A DNA stretch of 64,000 nt from Dicaeum eximium (taxonomy: Eukaryota > Chordata > Aves > Passeriformes > Dicaeidae): NCBI GenBank assembly GCA_013396995.1, contig VWZP01008292.1, positions 1,082,742 through 1,146,741 on the forward strand, written 5' to 3'. The notes below the pieces were generated by a model, which had not been told where the DNA came from, made no database searches, and was given only the letters and a program-made list of their open reading frames with translations. Positions 1 through 12,700 of this stretch are shown piece by piece. The first letter of the stretch is position 1. Each line of letters starts with the position of its first letter. The translations under genes and the position numbers were made by a program.

Positions 1-563
1 GAACTTTGGAAGCTGATTAATGGAGTGTTACACAAAGAAGAGTGGATTTGGGTCCATCAACAATAAAATGGAAGATTTATGTTAATATAGACAGAAGAAG
101 ATTCATGTTAATATAGACTTTGGCTTGTCCCCAGTTTAATTGATCAATCCCCATTTCTTTCAGTAGAAATACTGTTCCTGAAATTCCTCACCCACTAAGA
201 TCAAGAATTGAATGTAACAAATAAATTCAAACTGAAAATAACAGTTTTCCTCTAAGCTGTGGCCAGAGTACTGATCAATTCCAGAGGGATGATTTGTTAC
301 AGAACTATCCTGAGTCAGATATATAGTAAACGTTTTGTCTGAGCTCCTTCTTCCTTTTTAGTTCATTAACCTGATGGTAGTGCAATTCAAATCACTGAAC
401 ATGAGCAATGCTGGTGCCAATATTTAAGAGTTTTTAAAGGTGTCACAAAAATAAATTGCTCTATATCTCATGCATTAACTACAGCACCGTAATGGATCTA
501 CATACTGTACCTCATGTAACTAATTTCAAAGAGAAAATGGAAAGAGAAATTTTAAAAAGCTAC

Positions 564-714
564 CAGCTGTTCTTTTTCCAAAGCTTTCTGGAGCAGTCTC
601 TGCTTGGTACTGAATTCCTGGTTTAGGCTTTCCCATTTCCTCTTCATCTGTTCTTCAGATGATGGCTTCTCACCTTCTAAGACTAATTCCTCAGAGAGTA
701 CATCAGGCTTCTCA
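564..714 (-). CDS. SYNE1: SYNE1 exon 42 of window (last, 151 bp)
   Basis: Encodes window residues 3104-3154, starting within a codon split with exon 41 (AG|T = Ser) and running from EKPDVLSEEL to KALEKEQL. The acceptor is TTCAG; the donor is CTG|GTAGCT, with the exon ending at a codon boundary. It matches the human segment with the KWESLxQEFSTKQ motif. The remaining 563 bases to the window start are AT-rich intron in which I see nothing else. Confidence 0.93.
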
Positions 715-3700
715 CTGAATCAGAAGATGCATAAAGGTTTAATAAATACAAAAGTTATAACCATTTAAAGTTACAATTTTCCATTAGGAAAGTCTACATT
801 TAAATTAAGTGCTACTTTTAAAAGCTTTGACTTGTTTGTTTTAGGTTGGTTTTTTTTTTCAAAAATAAGACAAAGTCTGGTTTGAACAGCAACAAGTTCT
901 TGTCTGATGAAATAAAATGTACTTTCTAAAAGACTGTTTGAAGTTGCAAGTACCCAAAAAAAGTAAAAAATCTCCAAACTACATTGAATATATACTACAT
1001 TGAACTGTAACTCATAAATAAGTTTTAGTTCAAAGCATGAATTAAACCAAAAATTTTATCTGACTCCTTCCTTACCTCCTTTCTCAAAATGGCACACATA
1101 GTTTAATGCAGTACAAGCATATGAGTTTAGCTTTGGTAAACAGTTAACATTCAGAATTTTGTTTGGTGGTTTGCTTGTGGGGTTTTTTTGTTGTTGTTTT
1201 ATTTTTGTCTTTTTTCTTTTTTAACTTTTACAGTACATCATCACCTGACAGAAGGGAACTTCAAATGGAAGGAGACTGGTTAAGAACTTTCTGGCATTAG
1301 AATTAAGGCTTCAAAAAGAAAAATATTTGCTAATTGCACGAAAAATAAAATTAAGCAATGTGTATCTCATCTGGGAAGGTTTGGTTACAATGGCAGATGC
1401 CAATCTTTGAGGTAGATGTGATTCACACACCAGTAATGGTCCATAAAGTTACAGTAACTGATCCGCTGCTTGTCTAATCAGTCTCGCTAGTCTTTAATTT
1501 TAGTGTGATTCCTGCTAATAAGAACAAAGGGGATTTCTAAATGCTGAAGGTGATCTATTACCACAGAACAGTTTGTGTAACTGTATTATCAGACCCCTGA
1601 ACTATAAACCAGGACTCCAGCAGCCTAGACGCTGTTTAAAAATGATAAAAATTAGAGGACTATGAGCAAAAGAGGGATGTAAGCATAGGGATGACAAAGT
1701 ACAGCCGTAGAATTTTACTTTTTGGAACAACACATGAAAGCACACCTTATAGACAGGCCTTCAGTGGAGCTTTGCTGTGTTAGGATCTCTCCTCCACGGC
1801 ACGCTACTGATCGAAGCAGATTCTTCTGCTCTTCCAGCTCTTGTTCCAGCTCCTGGCATGGCAGGTTACAAAAAGCAGAACAAATATCAAACAGACTGGT
1901 TTTGCCTTGGAAGGATATGTCTACCTTGTTTAACTGCTGTGCAAAGTTAGCTGAGCTGTTTCTGAAATGGCTTGCTTGAGCACCAAAAGTGGTCCAAAAT
2001 CTCCAGCCAGGGACACAAAAAAATTGCATACATAACACGGATTACTGAACTAATTGACTAATACATTGCAGTTTCTGGAAACCACCCTAGTGAGAATATC
2101 TTCAAATCATTAAACACAATATATCATATGATATGTGTATCTTTCCTTGTATGAAGACAAAGTTATTGTTTTGAGTATTATCATCTCTCCTTAGAGTAAC
2201 TTAAAGGCTTGGTTCAATTTTATTCTACTGATGGACAAATTTTATTCTACTGATTATGTGAATTGACCATGCTCACTCAGGAAGTCTAGCCTGCCTCACT
2301 GTTGCAGATATAAGACAGGGAACTCAGATACATCCTTAACTACAAAAGCAGTGAGTAAGAAACAGTGTAAAAATTCATATTTCAGTGGAAATATTAACAG
2401 GAGTGGCTCAGCTGTAGCATTAAGTGCAATCTAAACATGGGAGTAAAAGAAATGTAAAACACCAACTTTCTGTTGCTGCAGGGTACTCTGCTGCTGCTGC
2501 GAGCGATTAGTTCTTGCTTGTGCCAGCCACTCTTGAACACTGGGGCTTTGTGAGGAAACAAAGTCCAGATCACTCTCCTCTTTTTCTTGTAAAGATCCCT
2601 GCTTTAAGAAAGAGACATTAAGAATTAAAAAAATCTCCTACATTGTTAGAGAGCAGGCAAGTTCAGTTAATCTATGCAAAACCTCTCAAGTTGCTGGCTC
2701 ATGTAAATTCTGAAGTGAGCAATGATTTTAGATTTCTGATTTCTACTGGTTTTTGGTTACTAGCAAGAAAAGCATCCCTAAAACTGTAGAAATAAACATG
2801 CAACATTGCACTTAGCAAAATCAGAGACCACAGGTCAGAGACTTTGGACTGATGTGTTTCTAAAGACTGCTCTACTTCTAAAAACCAACCTTCATTTGTA
2901 AAGGAGGGTGCAGCTTTACCTGGCAATGCAGGGATTCAGTGGTTTGTTTCTGCCAGGTTTTTTATCTAATTAAAGAATTTTTTTGTCTAATTGAAAAGGA
3001 GAAAATTCTTGTTTTTATTCTGGTCAATATTTATTTACCAGTAAGTACATAACTCTATGTTTGGCAGAAAGACACTGGGTGAACAGCAGATAACATGATA
3101 TGAACAGCAAAGAAAATAAGAGAGATCAAACCACAGAATGTTAGAACAGCACAGCAAAAGCAGCAGTTCCTTCCATTCATATTTCTATCATGTTTTTCCA
3201 ACATGAGTGATTAGACAGGCTTTCTGTGTAAGAAATGCAAAGAAGAACAAATGCCTTGATAGCTCAAAAATGTTTTATCAACTTCATGGCTTTCAAAGTC
3301 CATGTTGTCAGTAAGTTTAAGTAATTTTAACAGCCAGTGTATTCAAATGTAGGTATTCTAACATGCTTTGCCTTACGTTAAAGACAGACCTGCAGGTCTG
3401 GCTACCTAGATGTACATGTCTCTCGGGATTTATTTAATATCACTTGTAGTCATATGATGACGGTAGATTTTTGGTTTTTTTTGAAAGCTTCAAGATCTAA
3501 AGCTGGGGCTTAATACCTCTCCCATTTTGTCTATGTATTTCATTTTCGTAGGATTCATATTATGCCCATGATTCTGCTTTTATTCTAAGTAGATTAAGAC
3601 TGCCAAATGGTTCAACAACAGGCTCTCCAAAACACAGACACTCTGCCTTCCAGATGACGTTTCTCAAATCAGGCAGGGAGCAGCATGGCAGAAGGTGAGT

Positions 3701-6700
3701 GTGGAAATCCTGCTTGCCTCACCTGGTGCTCCTTATGCTAACAACCGAGATGGACCTCTGCCACCAGTGACCCTGCCACCAGTGACCCTGCCACCAGCCA
3801 CTGAAACAGCAGAGTTCTGCTAAGTAGTAGAAGGTTAGGTGAAGGATTTTAATTCTGGGGGATGATGAGTGTACTGAAGTTGAAAGAACTGATTAGTGTT
3901 AGAGGATATAAACTGTTAAGAGGAGCAAACAAGAAGTACCTGATCCTAGAAAGACTCATTAACCCTTGCTTTATGAGATAACTTTGTTTTACTAAGGTTT
4001 CAGTTTGCAGGTAAACTCTGATACTTTACTTTGTAGCAACAAGTTTCTAGAAAGGCTGACATAGTTGGATTGTGAACAATGTTATTACAGAATGTCAGAT
4101 TGGGCAAAGAAAATAGTATTTGAGAAGTAAAGAAGACCTGGAATTATAGCTTTTCTGTTACAAGTTAGGAAACAGACAATCTTTCTGTAAATTGTGGGGG
4201 GGAAAAATCTGCTTAGTTTTATAAACTCTAGAGACCATAGCTATTCAACTTGTAAATTTCTTTAGAGAACAGTATCTAGCTCTTCTTTTCATTTGAGCAG
4301 GCCAATACTGCCTATGTCTATTTTCTTACATGATCTGTAAATGAAGTCAAAGAAAGGCTTGAAATCCATTGAGTCTTGCATTCATTCACCATCTTAAATG
4401 ATTCATATTCTACATCTGTAAAATTATTTTGTTGTTATTTTAGATTTTAGAAGATCATCCAAAAATTTGTTTTAACAGTTTAAGTAAACTAAATCACACC
4501 ACTGCATTTTAAAATATTTTAAAATTTACAAAAAGACTCTGTAACGTCTTTTCACTTCACAGGTAATGTATGAGAACAAAGTATCATGTGCTTACATGGT
4601 GTTAATAACTTTCCATTTGTCTAGTGATGAGGCACGAATAACATTAAAGTTACTTCATCTTAGAAGCAATAGGAACAAATATCGGGGGGGGGTCTCCTTT
4701 CTTTTTTATTTCCCCATTTTTCTGAAATTATGTGAAGTTTTAAAGCTATGCAGTTGCTTTGGACTAAAAATAGTTCTCAGAACATCAAGTGACTTTTCAA
4801 GCTAACCTCTCAGTAGACTTTAATCTGTATTACAAGCCAGAAATCTTTGAAGCTTATCATGTTTAATTTGCACAGCAAAGCCAAGAAAAGAAGTAAAAGA
4901 AAAAGGGGAGGAGGGAGTCACAGCAGGGCAAGCAAATTCAAAACCAGTCAGTCACATTACATGATTGGGTTTCCTGTATGTATTCGGCTCTCCACGTGCT
5001 AGTTTGACCTAAAGAATGACCAAAAGCAACTGTAAAATACAATGAATTAGTGGCAATGAGCAGACCAAAGCTGCTAGGAATAGAAACCTAGGGCAAGAGT
5101 GAAGTTAAATGAATTTTTGCTTATATAATGTTGTATTTGGTACAATGATGCCACTAAGTATAAGCCATAAATAAAAATGTTCCCTTATGTTATCTGTTCA
5201 CTGTGTTATACAAACTGTAAAAAGCACATATTTAGGATCATTCTTTGGCTGGGGAGAGTAATCCTGCCCCAGACCATACACAATCTAAACAGACTGGAAT
5301 CAGGAATAGACTACACCCAGACCAAGCTAATCATATATCTATTTTATTATTGTCCTGTCAGTGAAGACACCGAGGTTAGGACAGTTTTACCATAAAGCAA
5401 TGTTAACTTAAAAATTATCAAATAAAGCTTTCTAGACAGTTCTTTAGTTTGGAGTTATAATTCCATTTACTAATTACAGATGAATAACTCAAACTGAATC
5501 AGTGCAACACTTTGACTCTTCTTTCCCAGTTGCATAGAGTTGCTAAGAAATCCCCAAATTCCTGCCCCCCATGAAAATAGCTGGAAGGAGCCACTCACCC
5601 GAATGTTGATCTGTTTGTCATGGAGCACCCTCTGCAGCTCCAGAAGGCTACCCTTCAGTGTCCTGAGCTTCACAGCCAGCTGCTCTGCCTCGTCCTTGGT
5701 GTGAGCCTTCCCTTCCATAAGCAAGTTCTCATTGTGCACAGACAACTCTGACAAGGCTACCACCTTCTGCTCTATTTCAACCAGCATGTTCTGCAGCAGC
5801 GAAAACAAAGACCCAAATTCATACATTTTCCAGCACTTGTCACGTTTTCAGGCAAGGCGACCTGTGGCCTGCTTCACTCATGTCCAAACTAAGAGAAAGT
5901 CAGATTGTCATTGTTTTGCCTTCCAATCCCATTCAGAGTTCTTTAGAATATGCTTGCAAATGTTTGTATTCGCCATTTCAGTTTGCAATCTTTTGCAAAA
6001 TAGGAAATTCAAAAGTTACTTGAAACAAATAATTTGTTGTAGAGGAGATGCTCTTTATTTGCATATTAAAGTAAGGATGGCTAAGAAGCTGGACTGGCAT
6101 CCATTGATGACAAGAAATGAAGCACGCAGCCAGAGCTACTTCTTTCCTCTTCTTTCATTTACATGAAGTCAAGTGCTTCCTACCTCCTCCTATGTGTTGC
6201 TCTGGCTGTGTTTATAAGCTTCTCTTCTCACTATTTCCTCTTTCTGATTGGTGCATGACGGACTTAAGGATTTCTGTATAATCCTCTTTAGTCTAAAGAG
6301 AGACTTAAAGTGACAAATCTCTGGCATGTTTATTCTCAAAAGCTACTTCCCTGACATTCCATTAACCATTCGTGTATTAGAGACATCATGCATATTTTGA
6401 TCTCCCAGATTCAATGCTCAAACAAGTCTTGCTCAAAAACCTAGCCTGACATCAAATGCTTTTGTTTCCATAGCAACTGTCAAGTATGAATTTAGAAATA
6501 TTTCTCCTGAAGGAATATGTGCAGAATAAGATCAGCAGAGTCTCTAAAAAGTGGAAACAATATATAAAACTTACTGCATTACGATTTTAAGAAACAGCAA
6601 AAGAAAAGCAGTATTAACTCTTCCACAAAGGTAACTTTTCTTTTTGAGTTTCCTACAGACTATATTAAAAAAAATACTGCTTTGTTAAAGTTCATAGGGT

Positions 6701-9700
6701 TTATCTACATACAACAAAGGGCTCTCAAGGACAGGTGATGACTGTCCTAAGCAGACTGAAAATTCCAATGATGAAGTGTTGTCAGTGAAAATTCTTCAGA
6801 CTTGCGTGAAACTTAACTCTCATTTATCCTAAAATAATTGAGATCATCATTCTTTAATAAGAAAAGGGATCTTTTGTTCATCTGTCTCGCCTCTTTTGTA
6901 ATTTTAATGATCATATAATTCCAAACTATCATTTAAATAATGAAAACTCTCACTAATTTGAGAACTTGGATGTTACGAATGATCTAAGTCTTGTTAATAA
7001 AAGTATTTGCAAAAGCTCTTATTGCAGCAACATGTTGTTGCTTTCCTTGGTTGTTTTGGTATTCTGAATTGATTAATCTTCAAGCCATAAAACCAGTAAA
7101 TACTGAAGATTATCCTTTATTTTTGTATATATGGAAGGTTCATTCCTGAAGAAAACACAGCACCATCACTGCTAGTGCCAATATGTTCTTCAGTTGGAAA
7201 AGGGTGTGTAGGAAAGTACACTGCAGGTGTTTTCATACCTGTCAGGTGAGCTGTTCAACAATTTCAGCCTGAGGGGAGCATAAACAGTAAGTGGAGCAAA
7301 CACAACACCTTTAAAGCTAAACAAAACTAACTCTGAAAGATGTGGAACTTCTAATCTTTCTGCAGTCAGGAGATTTTGTTTTCCTACTGCTATGTTCACA
7401 TGGGCTTTCTAAAGTGCTGTTTGCAATCTCTAATGAGAAATTAGGAACAGGCTATATTTTATTTCACAAATCTTTGAGGAAGCTTACTGATCATATAGAA
7501 GATGCTAAAGAGCTCAAAAATTTCTCCACGAATATACTGGCTTAATATTTTACCTGGCAGTCTACCAGCTGTGCTTCCATGTCCATAGGTTCTTCTGCAG
7601 GAAGCAGAGTGGTGTCCAGCGTTGCTCGGGTACTGAGCAGCCAGTGGTCAAGCTCATCAGCTTCACAGCGGTACCTCTGAAGAGCCTGCTCTTGCCGCTG
7701 TTCTTCCAGCTGCTCATTCAGTTTTTCCTAGAGGTACAAATTATATTTTACTTTTTAGGAGAAATAAACCATAACAGTCACTTTAAAAAAGTTGTTTCTC
7801 TCTATTTTGCACAAATCCTACGCAGGATTTCTAAAACATATTAAGACCTATCTTTTACAAAATATTATTTTTTTCAATTGATGAGTGTGTTTTTCTGATG
7901 ACTGAAATTCTGTTTCAGTTCAGTCACTTTATTTCTACTTTCTCCAGTAGAACTCTGCTATTACAGCTTTCTAGAGGTGAGGTCTTTTCTGCCTCCTTTT
8001 GCTGCTCTCCTGTGGGTTTCCCCTCACATTGATTCAATTGCTCAATTAGTACAGCACTGTTTGCTTAGGGAGAAAGATGCACATGAAGAAAAGGAATACA
8101 CAGAGCTGAGAATGCATTGCAGGGAAAGGAAAGCAACTTTGCCTTTTTTGGCAGCAGGCTGTTAGCTTTACTGTCTCTCAAGAGAGGCACAAGAGGGGCA
8201 CTTCAAGGACCAAGCAAAGTATGGGTGGGCCCTTGGTACAGTCACATGGATAAAGAGAAGCCTGAAGAGCTGTCTACCTTCTCTGGCCCCTGACAGGATC
8301 CCTGAGCCACGTGGTGTGGAAGGACATTGAGCTTCAATGGCTGCTGCAGCATCAACATCACAGCAACACAGATGTCCCGGGTCCATCCATCAGCTCATCC
8401 CTCCATTGGAAAGACAGGGAGTGATCAGCAAGTCTTGCTTACCCTTTAATTGTCCCATATGAATATGAAAACTAGCTGAACAGCTGCAGCCAGGGGACTG
8501 TGATCAGTGGCACAAAGTCTAGTGAGTGGCCAGTAATGAGCCTCAACAGATTTGCTAATGACACAAAATGGGAGGAGTGGCTGATAGGCAGAGGACTATT
8601 CTGCCATCTAGAGGGACCCTGAAAGGCTATAAAAATGAGCTGACAGGAAGAAAGGAAAGTGTGAAGCCCTGTACCTGCAGGGGTACAGGGTACATGGTAC
8701 CCATGCACCCGTACAAGCTGGAGGCTAAGCAGATGGGAAGCAGCTTGGCAGAGAAGAACCAGGGGGGTCCTGGTGGACACCAGGTTGAACATGACCCAAC
8801 AATGTGGAAAAGAAGGCCAGTGGTGTCTGGGGCTGCTTTCGGAGTGTTCTCACCAGGATGGTAGCTCTGTGCTCCCCAACACAAGAGAGATACTGAGTTC
8901 TGGAGATAATAGAGAGGATTTTGTGAATAAGAAAAGAATAGGATGATCAGAGGATACGTAGTTGTATCAGATAATGTGAAACCTAGGCATGGTGCAAATA
9001 TTATGGAACAAGGGGAAATTATTGTATTGGATCTGGCTGGGACGGAGTTAACTTCATTGGAGTCTGTACAGTGCTTTGCAGCTGTGGTTAAGTATGTGCT
9101 GATAACACAGCAAGGTTATGGCTACTGCCAAGCACAGCATAAATGCTTTCTATCTGCCCCTCACAAAGGCCAATAGGCTGGGGGTGAGCAAAAGGCTGGG
9201 AGAGGAGCCAGGACAGCGAATCTGAGCTGACCAAAGGGACACTCCACACCAGATGACATCATGCTCATCAATAAAATCCCAGGGAAAGGGAGGGAGAGGC
9301 ATTTGTGGTTATGGTGCTCGTCTTCCCAAGAAACACATGCTGAGCTTTCCAGGAAAGTAGCAAAATATCTGCCTGCTGATTGGCTAGTAGTGAGTAAGTT
9401 ACTCATTCCCTGCACAGCCTGCATGCACAGCTTTTCCCTACCCTGTTTAAGCTGTCACTATCTTGATCCATGAGTCTTTTTGTCTGCCTTCTATTTTTAA
9501 CCCATCTCAAGAGAGAGGAGTGAGGGTGGGTGTTGGCTGCTGGCAGGGTCAACCTACAACACTTTGTAGGAAATTCAGCTCAAATGTTCAGGGCAATTTC
9601 CTCACACAGAGAATTGTTTGCACAACTTTTCTGTATGCTCAGTTTCAATAAAAAATAAAAATTGTTGTTAGAATAATTTAAAGATTAATGATAGCTGTTA

Positions 9701-12700
9701 GATGTCTTAAATAATCCAGAGCTGAACAGTTTCTCAAATGCTAGTCACTTAAATTAGGTCCACAGTAAATAACAATATTATCAGTCTATACCCTCAACAA
9801 CAAAATATTTTCATTACCTGTTTTATCTTTCTACATTTATATTTCTACATTTACTTCCTTGGGGTGTTCTGGAAGATTTTATTTGTGAAATCAGAGCTAT
9901 GAAGTACACAGGTTAAATTACTGAATGTTGTCTACATACCATATATATTTCCTAGCCAGGATTATTAGGGAATACTTATGGTATAGTGTCAAAGAATCCT
10001 AACCAGTTAAGAGTAATATATTTGACTCATTCTTTATCTTGAAATTATTTATTATTATTTAGCATTTCCTAAGTACTACTGAGATGTTTGTTAGACCCTG
10101 TATGGGGTGCAAGCTATAAACAGCTAGATACCCTATTCTACTTCCAACCTCTCATGTTTAATTAAAAACTGTTTTTCTTCTTGGAAGGAAAAGCTTAGTG
10201 CAACTTGGTTATTTTAAGACTAAAAAAGATATTTTCCAAAGACCTGTTCACTGTCCCAGGTGAGTGGACAGAACTAAAGCAGCTGAAGCACCCTGAGACT
10301 CTTCTGTAATCCAGTGTCTTGGTTTAACCCCAGCTGGCAACCAAGCACCACACCTTAGATCCACACAGCCAGTTCTCACTCTGCTTCTCTGAATCAACTG
10401 AAGATGGAAAATATGAAGGCAGTAGTTGCTGTGTTTGTGAATTCACTGCTGCAGTTCTTAACAGTACAGAAATAAAGCTGCCCTGCAGTGCTCAAAGCAG
10501 CCAAACTGTAACCAGCTTTAGCATGATTGTATGTTCTCACCTGAATAATATATACAGCAACATTCCTATTTGTAAAGGGCATGTAAAAATCCCCTTAGTA
10601 TTAAAGGATTTTTGGTAAAGTTTATAGGCAAAGAAATAAAGTGGTGCATCTTCCGTGAAAAGAATTTTGCATGCAAATCACTGGGAAGATGAGTGTAGAC
10701 AACAACACAAAGAGAGGAGCTGTTTCTTGTTTTAAGCTTTCCCTCTTCTCTTCTCTTGCAGCTTGGAGAGGTGATTCCACAAAAGTTTACTATAGACAAT
10801 GTGACTTTTAATATCTGAACTTCATTTATACACACACACAAATATATATCTATCTATATCTATATCTATATCTATCCATATCTATATCTATATCTATCCA
10901 TATCTATATCTATATCTATCCATATCTATATCTATATCTATCCATATCTATATCTATATCTATCCATATCTATATCTATATCTATCCATATCTATATCTA
11001 TATCTATCCATATCTATATCTATATCTATCCATATCTATATCTATATCTATCCATATCTATATCTATATCTATCCATATCTATATCTATATCTATATCTA
11101 CATCTATATCTATATCTAATCTATCTATATATATATATATATATCTTCATATGGCTATACATAGCCAGAAGAAACTTGGAACATATATATGTGTGCTCCA
11201 AATTCTTCCTATCTGCTTATAACTTAGCATTAAGATGAGAGGCTCACTAAAAAAAAAATGGTAATTTATTACTGAAAGGAATAGTGAGAAATAAACAAAA
11301 CTTCTTTTTTTTTTTTTTATTTACAGTGACTAAAAATACTGGTGATGTTTTTTCTTGTACCTCTAATAGCTGTCGTTTTCCTGATGCCTTCATTCGAATT
11401 GTGGCCATTCGTTCTGCCAAGACTGTGAGGGTGGACTGCAATGCCATTTGATCAGCCCCTTCTGTGTCCAGTGGCTCTGAAACAAGCTCCTGGGCCAGTG
11501 ATGTCTGAAGCTCACTGATTTCTTCTTGCAACATTAAAATCTCATCCATCAAAGCCTATTTAGAAATGACAGCAGAGAATCCATTTGCTTCATTTACCAG
11601 TGAGAAGGAAGTATTTCAGGAGACACAGACTAAATATAAAATTCAAGACAACTCTCCTGGGGGAGCACCAGGAACACAGAGTAGAGCAGATTATCACTAC
11701 CAGTATGGCAGAGACAGTATTCCATAAGTCTGAGTCCTGCTTTTAGAGGCTAGAGTTAGGATCATTTATCTGGTTACTTAAATATGAATTTAATTACATA
11801 TCTTGAATTTCAAACGTATCACAAGGAATTATTTTGGTAATTTGAAATTTATTCCTACAGTAAATTACCCGTAGGGCATTCTAGTACTCACAGTAAAGAT
11901 AATGAACAAGTAAGTGAGTGTATTTATGAGAGGAAAATAGGGACATGTTTTACCTTCTAGCCTTAAACTTCCTAACTGGACAAAGAACAACCAGCAATAG
12001 AGGTAAATATTCAGAGATTTATTCCATGCTGCAAAATAAGTTCCTACTCTTATTCTTATCCTATAAACCAGTTTTCAAGATACCTATAAAAGGATGGAAT
12101 AAATCTCTGAATATTTGCATCTATTACTGGATGTTCTTCGTCCAGTTAGAAAGTTTTAGGCTGGAAGCTAAAACATGCCCCTATTTTCCTCTCACAAACA
12201 CACACTCACTGGATGCAGCAGATAGATTCAAGCTACCGGATAGAAGGGTTAGGTGATTACAACTTAGACCTATGTCAGATGCATTACTTAATAAACTAGT
12301 CTCATATTATTCAGATCATTATTTCTTGGGACTTCCCTTGTGAGGGAATTTTTGTGTGCTTTTGGTTTGTTTTGTTTAATAAGGTGAAAAATCTATTTTG
12401 ATCAATATACAATGCATCAGTATTGGTTACGCTCTTAGTAAATTTGCCAACATTATAAATATTCCTCAGCAATGATGCTGAAGAACAGTATGTATAGCTG
12501 TCATTGGAAACAATCTTGGACAAAAGCTTTTGCTGAAATTTTCAACTGCACAAACTCTTATGATCTATTATATTTCTTTCAAAAAGGTTCCTTATTAAAA
12601 GAATCCCCATCACACCACCTTTAGAACAGCAGAAAGCCCAGAAAGGCAAGACATACAGTTAACAGAGTTAACAGAGAGGATTAATGCAATAAATGCATCT

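Larger units (their letters stand above)
7728..11360 (-). other. SYNE1: SYNE1 intron 37 (3,633 bp)
   Basis: Intron between exons 37 and 38. Its repeat load is the highest of the window: a CR1 fragment, a solo LTR, an inverted LTR fragment and the GATA-rich minisatellite. The open frames at 8168-9651 lie within these repeats and are not genes. Confidence 0.85.

Noticed and set aside
5732..6166. 144-codon plus-strand frame overlapping exon 39
   Set aside because: Its start is antisense to exon 39, the rest is AT-rich intron; no motif, no splice or promoter context.
8472..9473. Cluster of open frames on both strands
   Set aside because: They lie within a CR1 fragment and a solo LTR and are explained by these repeats.
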